A stretch of DNA of 39,471 nt from JABSSA01 sp039975755. Lineage in GTDB: Bacteria; Pseudomonadota; Alphaproteobacteria; Rhodobacterales; Rhodobacteraceae. The notes under the pieces are model-generated. The model worked only from the letters and a program-made list of their open reading frames with translations. It was not told the origin of the DNA and did no database searches. Shown here piece after piece: positions 16,347-24,547 of the stretch. The translations under genes were made by a program, and so were the position numbers. The first letter of the stretch is position 1, and every line of letters begins with the position of its first letter. The DNA lies in contig JBDWGM010000046.1 in assembly GCA_039975755.1 (NCBI GenBank), positions 1 to 39,471 on the forward strand, read 5' to 3'.

Positions 16347-16376
16347 GTTGAATTCAGGACTTTTTGTTCTGTTTGA

Positions 16377-16404
16377 CCCCGTCTTGTTTCAAGGCGGGGT
16401 TTTG
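16377..16404 (+). terminator. Terminator after infC
   Basis: CCCCGTCTTG, loop TTT and CAAGGCGGGG form a 10-bp stem with one G-T pair, followed by TTTTGATTT. Confidence 0.9.
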
Positions 16405-16463
16405 ATTTACGAACGGTCACTCTGGTGATTTGCTGACCAATGGCGTCTGCCCATTACTGCCAC

Positions 16464-16494
16464 AAAAAAAGCCGCGCATGTAGCGCGGCTTTTC
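16464..16494. terminator. Terminator at the end of the molybdenum hydroxylase operon
   Basis: AAAAGCCGCGC, loop ATGTA and GCGCGGCTTTT form an 11-bp stem with A-run and T-run flanks, so it can act in both directions. It lies just beyond the stop of the minus-strand gene at 16513. Confidence 0.88.
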
Positions 16495-16512
16495 CATAAT
16501 TGTTCAGCGTCT

Positions 16513-17304
16513 TCAGCTGGCCGCTTCGACAGCCCGTTTGGTCAGAACACCAACCAAGTGCGCACGATATGCGCCGGTGCCGTGCAGATCATTGATCATG
16601 CCGTCAGCCGGGACCGAGCTTCCATCAATCGCGCTGGCCGAGAAGTTACCGGACAATGCGGATTCTGCTTCCATCCAACGGAATACGCCGTCTTCTGAGG
16701 CCCCTGTGACCGCAACACGCACCCCATCTGCATATTTGGCCACATAAACGCCAACCAAAGCGAATCGTGACGCAGGTTGAACGAATTTCTGGTAATTGGC
16801 TTTTTCCGGGATTGGGAATTTCACCTCTGTGATGATCTCGCCTTCGTCCAGCGCAGTTGAGAACATACCAGTGAAATACTCATCCGCGGAAATTTCACGC
16901 TTGTTTGTCACAACCGTTGCCCCAGACGCCATCACAGCAGCGGGATAGCACGCGGCAGGATCATTGTTGGCCACCGACCCGCCAATGGTTCCGCGATTGC
17001 GTACCGCAGGGTCACCGATATGCGAGGCCAAATCAGCCAAAGCTGGGTAAATGGACGCCGCTGCACTTGCGACTGACGCATGTGGTGTCGCCCCTCCAAT
17101 GCAAAGTGCGCCATCATCGCCGGTACATACACCATTCATTTCAGCGATCCCGGTCAAGCTGACCAATTTGGACGGGCTTGCCAAACGTTGCTTCATTGTG
17201 GGCAGCAAAGTTTGCCCGCCCCCAAGCGCCTCTGCGTCATCCCCCGCCAACGCGGCAACTGCGTCAGCGACCGTCGCGGGTTTTTCAAACTCGAAGTTAT
17301 ACAT
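16513..17304 (-). CDS. Molybdenum hydroxylase FAD-binding subunit (CoxM/XdhB type)
   Basis: Medium subunit of a three-part molybdenum hydroxylase, 263 residues. It carries FAD and passes electrons from the iron-sulfur subunit to the acceptor. Both FAD motifs are present: AxGGGQ-type ALGGGQTLLP (27-36) and TIGGS (106-110) in RNRGTIGGSVANNDPAA. The start at 17304 has a GAAAGGAAAG ribosome binding site. It is the last gene of the set, 97 bases after the large subunit, with a G/C hairpin in the gap. Which substrate the complex oxidises is set by the large subunit and is not known. Confidence 0.92.
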   Translation of the reverse strand: MYNFEFEKPATVADAVAALAGDDAEALGGGQTLLPTMKQRLASPSKLVSLTGIAEMNGVCTGDDGALCIGGATPHASVASAAASIYPALADLASHIGDPAVRNRGTIGGSVANNDPAACYPAAVMASGATVVTNKREISADEYFTGMFSTALDEGEIITEVKFPIPEKANYQKFVQPASRFALVGVYVAKYADGVRVAVTGASEDGVFRWMEAESALSGNFSASAIDGSSVPADGMINDLHGTGAYRAHLVGVLTKRAVEAAS

Positions 17305-17369
17305 CTTTCTTTCCTTTCATTGATGCGTGACCCAAAAATCCTGTGTCACAACACCAAACAAACTCCGGC

Positions 17370-17393
17370 AGGCTCGGGGCGGACCCCGAACCT
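17370..17393. repeat. Intercistronic G/C hairpin between large and medium subunits
   Basis: TCGGGG (17374-17379), loop CGGA and CCCCGA (17384-17389) form a perfect stem, extended by AGG/CCT across one mismatch. It may stabilise or partially stop the upstream mRNA. It resembles the G-run/C-run hairpin at 452-471. Confidence 0.5.
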
Positions 17394-17401
17394 GAATTCG
17401 A

Positions 17402-19765
17402 TTAACTGTTCATGGCTGTCCAGACACGCGACGGGCTGAGCGGCATATCGATATGTGTCACATCTTTACCCCCTCGCTGCAGCGCATCTACAACAGCATT
17501 GACCACAGCTGGAGGCGATCCAATCGCACCCGCTTCGCCACAACCTTTCACACCCAACGGATTGTGTGTGCACGGTGTTTGGCAAGAATGGTCAACGTCA
17601 TAGAACGGTAGATCATCAGCCCGCGGCATCGCGTAATCCATGTAAGACGCGCTTAGCAATTGGCCGTTTTCATCATAGGCGCAATGTTCCAACAGCGCCT
17701 GACCAACACCTTGACCAATGCCGCCATGCACCTGGCCATCCACAATCATCGGGTTGATGATATTGCCAAAGTCATCGGCAGCCGCAAAGCGTTCGATTGT
17801 GACCTTGCCTGTGTCTGGGTCCAGTTCGACTTCGCACGCATAGGCACCTGACGGGTACGTAAAGTTCGACGGATCATAGAACGCCGTTTCTTCAAGGCCC
17901 GGTTCGATGTCTTCCAGTGGATAGTTGTGTGGAACATATGCGGCCAAACACACATCGCCCCACGCCACTGATTTATCCGTCCCTGCAACGCTGAATGCGC
18001 CATCTTTCAATTCGATGTCGGCATCAGCAGCTTCCATCAAATGCGCCGCGATTTTCTTGGTCTTGGCGATGATCTTCTCGGTTGCCCGCACCATGGCTGA
18101 GCCACCTACAGCAATCGAACGCGACCCATACGTGCCCATACCCATCGGGGTATTTGCCGTATCGCCGTGAACGATTTCCACCATGCCTTCGTCAACGCCA
18201 ATCATTTCGGCAATGACTTGCGGGAAGGACGTCTCGTGCCCCTGCCCGTGGCTGTGTGATCCAGTCATAACAACAAGACCACCGGTCGCATTCACGCGCA
18301 CTGTCGCGCTTTCATAAAGACCGGCGCGTGCACCCAATTGCCCAACAAGGTTAGACGGCGCGATGCCGCAAGCCTCGATATAACAATTCACACCCAAACC
18401 ACGCCATTTGCCTTTGGCCTCGGATGCGGCGCGACGTGCTTCGAATCCAGACAAATCAGCAATATCTTCCAGCTTGTCCATTGTCGCATGGTAATCGCCG
18501 GTGTCGTATTCGACGGCGACGGGCGTTGCGTATGGGAATTCAGTGATAAAATTCTGACGACGCAGCGCCAGCGGATCAACACCCAGTTCCCGTGCAGCTT
18601 TATCAATGACGCGTTCAAGCTGGAACGTCGCTTCGGGACGTCCGGCACCGCGATATGCATCAACAGGCACAGTATTGGTAAAGACCGCTTTCACGTTCAC
18701 GTAAATCAGCGGCGTTTTGTAGTTTCCGGCCATCAACGTTCCGTGCAGCCACGTTGGAACAGACGGCGCGAATGTCGAAAGATACGCCCCCATATTCGCC
18801 AATGTGTCTGTCCGAATGGCGGTAAAGTTATTGTCGCTGTCCAATGCCAGTTGGATTTTGGTAACGTGGTCACGCCCATGAGCATCAGAAATGAAGGCCT
18901 CTGACCGCGACGACGTCCATTTGACCGGCCGATTGATCTGCTTGGCCGCGAAGGTCACAAAGGCTTCTTCCGCATAGTGGAAGATTTTTGCGCCAAATCC
19001 GCCGCCCACATCAGGGGCCACAACGCGCAGTTTGTGTTCTGGAATGCCCAAAACAAATGCGCCCATAAGCAACCGGATGACATGAGGGTTTTGCGATGTG
19101 GTATACAACGTTGAATCGTCTGTACCGCGCGCATAATCCCCAACGGCAACACGAGGTTCCATCGGGTTTGCGACCAATCGGTTGTTGACCAGTTCAAGTG
19201 TCGTAACATGCGCAGCATCGTCAAATGCTTTATCAACGGCGTCTTTGTTTTCCTCAACAAAACCCCAGTCGTAACAAAGGTTTGACGTCAGATCATCATG
19301 TACTTTTGTTGAACCGTCAGCGACGGCCGCCTTCATATCCACGACGGCTGGTAAATCAGAAATATCGAGGTTGATTGCTTCGGCGGCGTCACGTGCTTGT
19401 TCCAGCGTATCGGCAACAACGGCCGCTACGATTTCACCGACATGACGTACTTTTCCCTGTGCAAGGACCGGGTGCATTGGTTCCTGCATCGGTTCGCCAT
19501 GACGATCCGTCACCTGCCAACCACAGGGTATGCCACCCACACCTTCAAAATCTGCACCTGTAAAGATGCGCACAACGCCCGGCATCGCCGATGCCGCACT
19601 TGTGTCTATCGCATTGATTGTTCCATGCGCGATATCCGAGCGCAGGAAAAATACATGTGATTGACCATGTAGATTGATGTCATCGGTGTAATTGCCAGCC
19701 CCTGTCAGGAACCTTACATCTTCGCGCCGCTTCGGTGCTGCGCCAATGCCTGAATCCTTCGGCAT
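17402..19765 (-). CDS. Molybdenum hydroxylase large subunit, form II CoxL type
   Basis: Molybdopterin-cytosine-dinucleotide subunit of 787 residues. The start at 19765 follows GGGAGG; the extra frame to 19813 is not supported. Motifs are GGGFGAK (254-260), the active-site loop AYRGAGR (370-376) and the late GVKGCGEAGAIG with the catalytic Glu744. True aerobic CO dehydrogenase (form I) has a selenium/copper-binding cysteine loop AYRCSFR. The AYRGAGR loop here marks form II, whose members often do not oxidise CO and may act on other aldehydes, purines or heterocycles (family knowledge). It is preceded by the 2Fe-2S subunit and followed by the FAD subunit. Confidence 0.92.
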   Translation of the reverse strand: MPKDSGIGAAPKRREDVRFLTGAGNYTDDINLHGQSHVFFLRSDIAHGTINAIDTSAASAMPGVVRIFTGADFEGVGGIPCGWQVTDRHGEPMQEPMHPVLAQGKVRHVGEIVAAVVADTLEQARDAAEAINLDISDLPAVVDMKAAVADGSTKVHDDLTSNLCYDWGFVEENKDAVDKAFDDAAHVTTLELVNNRLVANPMEPRVAVGDYARGTDDSTLYTTSQNPHVIRLLMGAFVLGIPEHKLRVVAPDVGGGFGAKIFHYAEEAFVTFAAKQINRPVKWTSSRSEAFISDAHGRDHVTKIQLALDSDNNFTAIRTDTLANMGAYLSTFAPSVPTWLHGTLMAGNYKTPLIYVNVKAVFTNTVPVDAYRGAGRPEATFQLERVIDKAARELGVDPLALRRQNFITEFPYATPVAVEYDTGDYHATMDKLEDIADLSGFEARRAASEAKGKWRGLGVNCYIEACGIAPSNLVGQLGARAGLYESATVRVNATGGLVVMTGSHSHGQGHETSFPQVIAEMIGVDEGMVEIVHGDTANTPMGMGTYGSRSIAVGGSAMVRATEKIIAKTKKIAAHLMEAADADIELKDGAFSVAGTDKSVAWGDVCLAAYVPHNYPLEDIEPGLEETAFYDPSNFTYPSGAYACEVELDPDTGKVTIERFAAADDFGNIINPMIVDGQVHGGIGQGVGQALLEHCAYDENGQLLSASYMDYAMPRADDLPFYDVDHSCQTPCTHNPLGVKGCGEAGAIGSPPAVVNAVVDALQRGGKDVTHIDMPLSPSRVWTAMNS

Positions 19766-19813
19766 AGTCTTCCTCCCTTTATTGCTGCGAAAGCACGTGT
19801 CCCCGATCCTCAC

Positions 19814-19831
19814 TTTGTCTTTTTAGACAAA
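19814..19831 (-). repeat. Small inverted repeat between small and large subunit genes
   Basis: TTTGTC (19814-19819) and GACAAA (19826-19831) pair around a six-base A/T loop in the 104-base gap upstream of the large-subunit gene. It may be an mRNA processing or weak termination structure. Confidence 0.35.
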
Positions 19832-19869
19832 TCTCCCAAAGGGTCAGAGCCGGCCTCGTTGCTTAAACG

Positions 19870-20355
19870 TTATTCTGCGGCGATTACGCTGACATCCTGA
19901 CCAGATGCGGCCAAGATCGCTTTGACGATATTATGATACCCAGTACAGCGACACAGGTTGCCTTCCAGATATTCCCGAACTTCTTGTTCGCTTGGCTTTG
20001 GGTTTTCTTTCAACAAAGCGGCCGTCGACATCACCATCCCGGGGGTACAGAATCCACATTGTAGGCCGTGGTGATCTTGAAAGGCTTGCTGAATGACGGA
20101 CAGCGTTCCGTCTTCGCTGGCTTCACCTTCAATTGTTGCGACTTCCGAACCTTGGGCTTCCACTGCCAGCATTGTGCAGGATTTAACCGCAACTCCGTCC
20201 ACATGGACAACACACGCCCCGCATTGAGATGTATCACAACCCACATGGGTTCCTGTGAGATTAAGGCTTTCGCGTAAGAATGATGACAAGAGCGTACGCC
20301 CTTCCACATCTCCGGATGCAGCCTTGCCGTTCACGGTCATTGAGACCTGTGTCAT
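19870..20355 (-). CDS. Molybdenum hydroxylase 2Fe-2S subunit (CoxS type)
   Basis: Small iron-sulfur subunit of 161 residues that relays electrons from molybdenum to FAD. The plant-type ferredoxin cluster ligands are C40, C45, C48 and C60 (GCDTSQCGAC). The second, helical-domain cluster has C100, C103, C135 and C137 (CGFCTPGM and CRCTGYHN). A GGGAGGAA site precedes the ATG at 20355. It begins the S-L-M set, 99 bases after the MoeA-like gene. Confidence 0.95.
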   Translation of the reverse strand: MTQVSMTVNGKAASGDVEGRTLLSSFLRESLNLTGTHVGCDTSQCGACVVHVDGVAVKSCTMLAVEAQGSEVATIEGEASEDGTLSVIQQAFQDHHGLQCGFCTPGMVMSTAALLKENPKPSEQEVREYLEGNLCRCTGYHNIVKAILAASGQDVSVIAAE

Positions 20356-20454
20356 GGAGTTCCTCCCGTTTTATGTCTTCACTTGATGCGAGTTAAGCAC
20401 GGCAGTTTCTCGTTGAGAACTAAAAACTTAGCGCTGATGCCGAATTAAGCGATT

Positions 20455-21453
20455 TCACCCCTTGGACGCTCTTGGGCGTGGCCGGGTTGGAATCTCTTTG
20501 AGAAGGCCTCCGACACCCATGGCTTGGATGTCTGCTTGGGTCAATTTCACCCCACAAATAAGCCGTTCCAACACCCAATCTACCCCATTCATAGCGGGCG
20601 AGCGTGCACAACCGGGCAAGCCAATAACCGGGCGATTTTCGGCTGTTCCGAAAAATAACAAATTTCCGGGATCAACGGGCATTCCGTAGGCTTCAACGCG
20701 CCCCCCTGCCAAACGCAGGCCTTCCGGAGCTTCGTCCATGACATCCGACGTTGCCGACGCGGTCAGGATCAAAACGACATCGCCAGGCGCATCCTTAATG
20801 GCTTGGGCAATGGCTGTGTTTTCATGATCAACCACCACCCTGTCCGTCAGTGACATTCCAAATCGGTCCAATCTTTCAGATGTAACCCGTCGCCCTTTGT
20901 CGGCTGGTGTTTCTGATCCTACCTGCGTTTCGATCAACGTCGCGGTTCGAAAGACAGGTTTGGCAATCTCAAGTGCTGATCGTGCGGCGTCTTGTGCACG
21001 TGACAAGGATGAGTGCGACACGGCATAGGCGATGATTTTGATCGTCGCGACCATCGTTCCGGCATCGACACGCGTAAACGGTGCAAGTGTGGCCACCGTG
21101 ATCATCGGATCAACCAGATTCGTCGCAAGGATGGCTTGAGCATCAACGATTGCGACCCCCGGACTTTGTGCAAAGAGGTTTACACGGCCCGCACCCGCAT
21201 TTGCGATGCGCAATCCTTGGTGCTCGGGTGATGGAACCAACGCCTGCGCAAGTGTCGCCGCGGCTGCGTTTTCTTCGATATCATCAACTTCCAAACGCGC
21301 AACAACGACGTCCGGAATGCCCGCAGCACGCAAAGCATAGATCTCCGCAGCCTGCAGAATGGTTCCTTTGGCAATTCTACCGGTCCCGACTTTCAATGAA
21401 TGCGCAAGAACAGCGCCTTCGGCTTCGTCTAAAGGAACACGGCCAAACTTCAT
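20455..21453 (-). CDS. MoeA/MoCF-like molybdopterin-binding protein
   Basis: Protein of 332 residues related to MoeA, probably helping to insert or modify the molybdenum cofactor of the neighbouring hydroxylase. The N-terminal part (MKFGRVPLDEAEGAVLAHSLK, with KGTIL near residue 30) resembles the MoeA entry domain. The later half carries a MoCF fold with VLILTASATSDVMDEAP and the GMPVDPGNLL segment in place of MoeA KPGKP. It overlaps the upstream xdhC-like gene as ATGA, which indicates coupling. It is shorter than housekeeping MoeA (about 400 residues), so a dedicated paralogue is likely. Confidence 0.8.
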   Translation of the reverse strand: MKFGRVPLDEAEGAVLAHSLKVGTGRIAKGTILQAAEIYALRAAGIPDVVVARLEVDDIEENAAAATLAQALVPSPEHQGLRIANAGAGRVNLFAQSPGVAIVDAQAILATNLVDPMITVATLAPFTRVDAGTMVATIKIIAYAVSHSSLSRAQDAARSALEIAKPVFRTATLIETQVGSETPADKGRRVTSERLDRFGMSLTDRVVVDHENTAIAQAIKDAPGDVVLILTASATSDVMDEAPEGLRLAGGRVEAYGMPVDPGNLLFFGTAENRPVIGLPGCARSPAMNGVDWVLERLICGVKLTQADIQAMGVGGLLKEIPTRPRPRASKG

Positions 21454-22424
21454 TTGGGCTGCCGCAATGTTTGTGTCATCTGCGCGATGACTGATATCGC
21501 AATTTCTTGCGGATTAACGCTGCCGATATTTAACCCAATCGGTCCATGTATCCGCGCGATTTCATCAGCCGAGAATCCCGCGTCTTCCAATCTGGTCACA
21601 CGTTTTGCGTGGGTCCGTTTTGACCCCAAAGCCCCAATATAGAAAGCCTTAGATTTCAGGGCCAAATGCAATGCTGGGTCATCAATTTTAGGATCATGCG
21701 TCAGCAAAACCAAAGCGGTGCGCGCATCCAATCCCATCTCTGCCAATGCATCATCTGGCCAATCATTGATGACCTTGGTGTCGGGGAATCGTGATTGCGC
21801 CCCAAACGCTTCGCGCGGATCAATAATGACCGGATCATAGCCCGCAATCCGGGCCATGGGCACAAGCGCTTGCGCGATGTGAACACCGCCGACGATGGCC
21901 AGACGCAAAGGTGGATTATGGATGCCGACAAACGTTTGCCCGTCCTCTTCGACACCTGATTTATCTTGCGCAAACCGCGCAGGATACCCGTCGGTAACAA
22001 GTGTGCGGTCTTGCGAATTGAGATCCGCAACATAGGCCAATTGCCCACGTGTCGCGCGCGTTGCCACAATGGTATCCAGCATGTCTTCGGACAATGTTGC
22101 ACCGACCGGTTCAACCAGCACCCGTATGGTGCCACCGCATGCCAAACCGACGGCAAACGCATCATCATCACTTACGCCATATTCAAGCACCCGCGCTTGA
22201 CCTTGCTCTAACGCTTCCAACGCTTCGACGACGACAGCGCCTTCGACGCACCCACCCGACACTGACCCTTGCATTTCGCCGTCTCCGGCAATGACCAATT
22301 GAGCCCCGGCGCGGCGCGGCGCGCTGCCCCATGTTTCGATGACGGTTGCCAATGCGGCGCGGCGTCCGGCTTTGTGCCATTCCAATGCAAGCTCTGGTGC
22401 GCGGTCGATCAATGTCTCTGTCAT
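21450..22424 (-). CDS. XdhC/CoxI family molybdenum cofactor maturation protein
   Basis: Protein of 324 residues of the XdhC/CoxI family, which binds molybdenum cofactor and delivers its sulfurated form to xanthine-dehydrogenase-type enzymes. The N-terminal domain has GSVSGGCVE and FAVGLACGGTIRVLVEP. The C-terminal Rossmann domain begins AIVGGVHIAQALV. Both XdhC halves are fused here. The start at 22424 has a GGGAG site, and the open frame up to 22472 adds nothing conserved. It is the first gene of the operon xdhC-like, moeA-like, small, large, medium subunit. Confidence 0.88.
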   Translation of the reverse strand: MTETLIDRAPELALEWHKAGRRAALATVIETWGSAPRRAGAQLVIAGDGEMQGSVSGGCVEGAVVVEALEALEQGQARVLEYGVSDDDAFAVGLACGGTIRVLVEPVGATLSEDMLDTIVATRATRGQLAYVADLNSQDRTLVTDGYPARFAQDKSGVEEDGQTFVGIHNPPLRLAIVGGVHIAQALVPMARIAGYDPVIIDPREAFGAQSRFPDTKVINDWPDDALAEMGLDARTALVLLTHDPKIDDPALHLALKSKAFYIGALGSKRTHAKRVTRLEDAGFSADEIARIHGPIGLNIGSVNPQEIAISVIAQMTQTLRQPK

Positions 22425-22536
22425 GTGGCTCTCCCTGCCAAGACAGGTAATCGTCTCACACGTCTTGGGCAATCCCCCGCTTGCAAGCGCCTCTTGTGCA
22501 AACTACATCTGCTGTACCATTAAAAGGAGTGCGTGC

Positions 22537-22770
22537 GTGCCCATTACCGCCCAAGACATCGAAGACATGATCCGCGAAGCCTTTCCCGAGGCTGACATTT
22601 CGGTGCAGGGAGATGATGGCGCGCATTTTGCAGCCCAAGTGATCGACGAAAGTTTCCACGGAAAAAATCGCATTCAACAACAGCGCGCTGTCTATGCCGC
22701 CTTAAAGGGCAAAATGGATGGATCCGACGGTGAATTGCATGCATTGGCTCTGACAACCAAGGCACCTTGA
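22537..22770 (+). CDS. BolA family protein, GTG start
   Basis: Small protein of 77 residues of the BolA family, which binds [2Fe-2S] clusters together with CGFS glutaredoxins. The DDGAHF segment and the terminal HALALTT strand are typical. The GTG at 22537 is chosen because AAAAGGAG ends eight bases before it and the family starts here; the longer frame from 22339 is a run-on. Its TGA overlaps the ATG of the next gene. A glutaredoxin GrxD lies two genes on, so the pair is encoded in one coupled unit. Confidence 0.88.
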   Translation: MPITAQDIEDMIREAFPEADISVQGDDGAHFAAQVIDESFHGKNRIQQQRAVYAALKGKMDGSDGELHALALTTKAP

Positions 22771-23078
22771 TGTCACTTTGGCGCCTCATCACCTATCCCT
22801 TTCGCAGGCAGCCGCGTGGGCCATTGGCGTCACGTCGACCAGACCGCGCCGAACTGGGACAAACGCAAGAGGTGCCATTGGGTATGGAAGAAATAGACTT
22901 GAGCCATGTCCAAAAGGTGGCGCGCATGAATGACTCGCTTGAAAAGACCAACACGACCTATGAGCGAAGCAAAGGGTTTTTGACGGGGCACCGCAATACA
23001 TATGTGGCCCCCATGCCCGAAGACGAAAGCTATGCCGCGCGGTTTCACCGTGCATTTAACAAGAAAGGTACATCCTAA
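22770..23078 (+). CDS. Small conserved-context protein between bolA and grxD
   Basis: Soluble protein of 102 residues that I do not recognise. It has a basic N-terminus (about 1-25, many Arg), a central acidic segment and a Tyr/Phe/Arg-rich end. It has no cysteine, so it does not bind a cluster by thiolates. The start overlaps the bolA stop (TGATG) and the stop overlaps the grxD start (TAATG), so the three genes are translated as one chain. That tight coupling suggests a role linked to BolA-GrxD iron-sulfur handling (inference). Confidence 0.8.
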   Translation: MSLWRLITYPFRRQPRGPLASRRPDRAELGQTQEVPLGMEEIDLSHVQKVARMNDSLEKTNTTYERSKGFLTGHRNTYVAPMPEDESYAARFHRAFNKKGTS

Positions 23079-23446
23079 TGAGCGATGCAGCGACGCAGAT
23101 TGCGGATACAAACAAAGCAAATGACGTTGTGCTTTATATGAAAGGCACAAAAACCATGCCGCAATGTGGCTTTTCCAGCCGCGTGGCCGGCGTACTGAAT
23201 TACATGAACGTCGATTTTGCCGATGTGAACGTATTGGCAGATGAAACGTTGCGTCAGGGAATCAAAGATTTCTCGGATTGGCCAACAGTCCCCCAGCTTT
23301 ACGTCAAAGGCGAATTCGTCGGCGGCTGTGACATCATCACCGAAATGACGTTGTCCGGAGAACTGGATCAATTGTTTGAAGAAAACGGCGTTTCTTATGA
23401 CAAAGACGCCGCAGACAAAATTCGCGAAGCAAACGGCGAAGAATAA
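23078..23446 (+). CDS. grxD: Monothiol glutaredoxin GrxD (CGFS type)
   Basis: Monothiol glutaredoxin of 122 residues with the CGFS active site (Cys30 in MPQCGFSSR), the conserved KGTKTMP start and the WPTVPQLYVKGEFVGGCDI glutathione-binding region. Such proteins bind a bridging [2Fe-2S] cluster with glutathione and pair with BolA proteins in cluster trafficking and iron sensing. The upstream BolA-like gene fits this. The gene ends before a hairpin shared with the convergent zapA gene. Confidence 0.95.
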   Translation: MSDAATQIADTNKANDVVLYMKGTKTMPQCGFSSRVAGVLNYMNVDFADVNVLADETLRQGIKDFSDWPTVPQLYVKGEFVGGCDIITEMTLSGELDQLFEENGVSYDKDAADKIREANGEE

Positions 23447-23449
23447 ACC

Positions 23450-23482
23450 AAAAAAGCACCAGGCGCGTAAATTACGCGCCTG
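23450..23482. terminator. Bidirectional terminator overlapping the zapA stop codon
   Basis: CAGGCGCGTAA (23460-23470) and TTACGCGCCTG (23472-23482) form a perfect 11-bp inverted repeat. In the minus direction it is followed by GTGC and a TTTTTT run, making a strong zapA terminator. The arm includes the zapA stop codon itself. In the plus direction only a weak T-run follows for grxD. Confidence 0.8.
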
Positions 23483-23867
23483 TTTGCTCTTCTATTTGGG
23501 CTGCCAGCGCCTCGGCTCGTGCCGCTAATTCTGCCATGTGGTCCGTGACCGATTGTGGAATGACAGGCACTTCAACGCGCTCTGGCTCTGGTCCCGGGGC
23601 CGATTTCAAGCTTTCCAACTCAGCCTCGCGTTCTGACAAAGTACCCTGAAGGGTTTTGGCGCGGTCTTCCATACTTGCCGTTTTGTCTGCCAACATCAGG
23701 CCTGCCATCAACAACATACGCGCCTCGGGCATCCGGCCAACTTGCTGCACCAAAACTTGCGCTTCGTCGTCCAGCATTTTCGCCGCAGATTGCAAATAGG
23801 GTTCTTCGCCTTCCTGACACGCAACGCCAAAAGACCGCCCACCAATGTTAATCGTGACTTCAGGCAT
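23472..23867 (-). CDS. zapA: Cell division protein ZapA
   Basis: FtsZ-associated protein of 131 residues. The N-terminal domain begins VTINIGGRSFGVACQEGEE, followed by the long helix with MPEARMLLMAGLMLADK, then a coiled coil (about 70-105). ZapA dimers bundle FtsZ filaments at the division ring. The start overlaps the end of the upstream coiled-coil gene by eight bases. It is longer than enterobacterial ZapA (about 110 residues) because of a variable acidic C-terminus. Confidence 0.9.
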   Translation of the reverse strand: MPEVTINIGGRSFGVACQEGEEPYLQSAAKMLDDEAQVLVQQVGRMPEARMLLMAGLMLADKTASMEDRAKTLQGTLSEREAELESLKSAPGPEPERVEVPVIPQSVTDHMAELAARAEALAAQIEEQTGA

Positions 23868-24318
23868 GGTTCGCCTCCTCGGCTTCGGTCAACGCAGTTT
23901 CCAAAGCCCCCAATATGGTTGCCGTTTCCGCGATATCTGCCGCACGTGAGGCGCGCAGCCCTTCCAATTCCGTCAACATCGCTTTGTTGATCAAATGCGG
24001 ATCACCAACACCTGCTTCGTTCGCATCTCGCAATGCCGCATTGGACACGCGCAATAATTCATTCGCTTTTTTCAAGCGCTGCATTTCAACATCCAACGCC
24101 GCCATACGTTCGGCAGCCATCTGCCGCATGGAATCAAGCTGTTCAGTCAATTTCCGTGAACGTTCTTTCAATTGTGCATTCGCCAGACGCTCGTCTTCCA
24201 GTTCGGCGCTTATTGCGGATGTATCATGTGTCACAGCAGGACCCATTGATCCGAGCCCATTTGCGATACGTTCCATCGCGGACGCCAAACGGCGTTCAAG
24301 TTCTTCTATTTCATTCAT
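23860..24318 (-). CDS. Coiled-coil protein encoded upstream of and overlapping zapA
   Basis: Protein of 152 residues with heptad-like charged helices over nearly its whole length (about 5-35 and 45-150). It begins MNEIEELERRLASAMERI, has no membrane segment and no signal peptide. I do not recognise a named family. The eight-base overlap with zapA and the coiled-coil nature suggest a partner of ZapA at the division site (inference). In some bacteria ZapB is a coiled-coil partner of ZapA, but no sequence homology is claimed. The ribosome binding site is weak. Confidence 0.78.
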   Translation of the reverse strand: MNEIEELERRLASAMERIANGLGSMGPAVTHDTSAISAELEDERLANAQLKERSRKLTEQLDSMRQMAAERMAALDVEMQRLKKANELLRVSNAALRDANEAGVGDPHLINKAMLTELEGLRASRAADIAETATILGALETALTEAEEANHA

Positions 24319-24344
24319 GCTCGCAGCGACCCCCGTCTGCCCAT

Positions 24345-24478
24345 TTTATTCTCCATCGAGGACCCGACAGCGTAACACATGCTGCGAATCGACTCTTGGT
24401 CAGGTTGCACCAAAGAATAGCGAATGCCGGACGGAAATGCGCCCCCCTTTGTGTTCAGACACTTGAGCCTCGGCGTTA
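24345..24478 (-). ncRNA. ssrS: Candidate 6S RNA (ssrS)
   Basis: The minus strand of the tkt/coiled-coil intergenic region folds on paper like 6S RNA. The closing stem is CGAGG-CUC with GGG-U-CCUCG (24465-24472 against 24357-24365). A large bubble holds a GUGU-CUGA-ACAC hairpin on one strand and GUGUUACGCUGUCGG on the other, which resembles the E. coli 3' segment GGUUACAGCCUGCGG. An inner stem GCGCAU/AUGUGU follows, and an apical stem CUUUGGU/ACCAAGAG closes a GCAACCUG loop. A TACACT box (24480-24485) fits a -10. ssrS adjoins zapA in many proteobacteria. Ends are approximate. Confidence 0.5.
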
Positions 24479-24508
24479 AAGTGTAAATGGCCCGCATTTT
24501 GGACAGAC

Positions 24509-24536
24509 TTGCACTTCGACAAGGGGCTGCTATTGA
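24509..24536 (+). promoter_or_regulatory. Possible tkt promoter
   Basis: TTGCAC (24509-24514) and TATTGA (24531-24536), spaced 16 bases, resemble -35 and -10 elements upstream of tkt. Confidence 0.35.
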
Positions 24537-24547
24537 GCCTCATCAAA

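Noticed and set aside
17402..19765. Annotation as aerobic carbon monoxide dehydrogenase
   Set aside because: The active-site loop is AYRGAGR, without the cysteine of form I enzymes, so CO oxidation is not supported.
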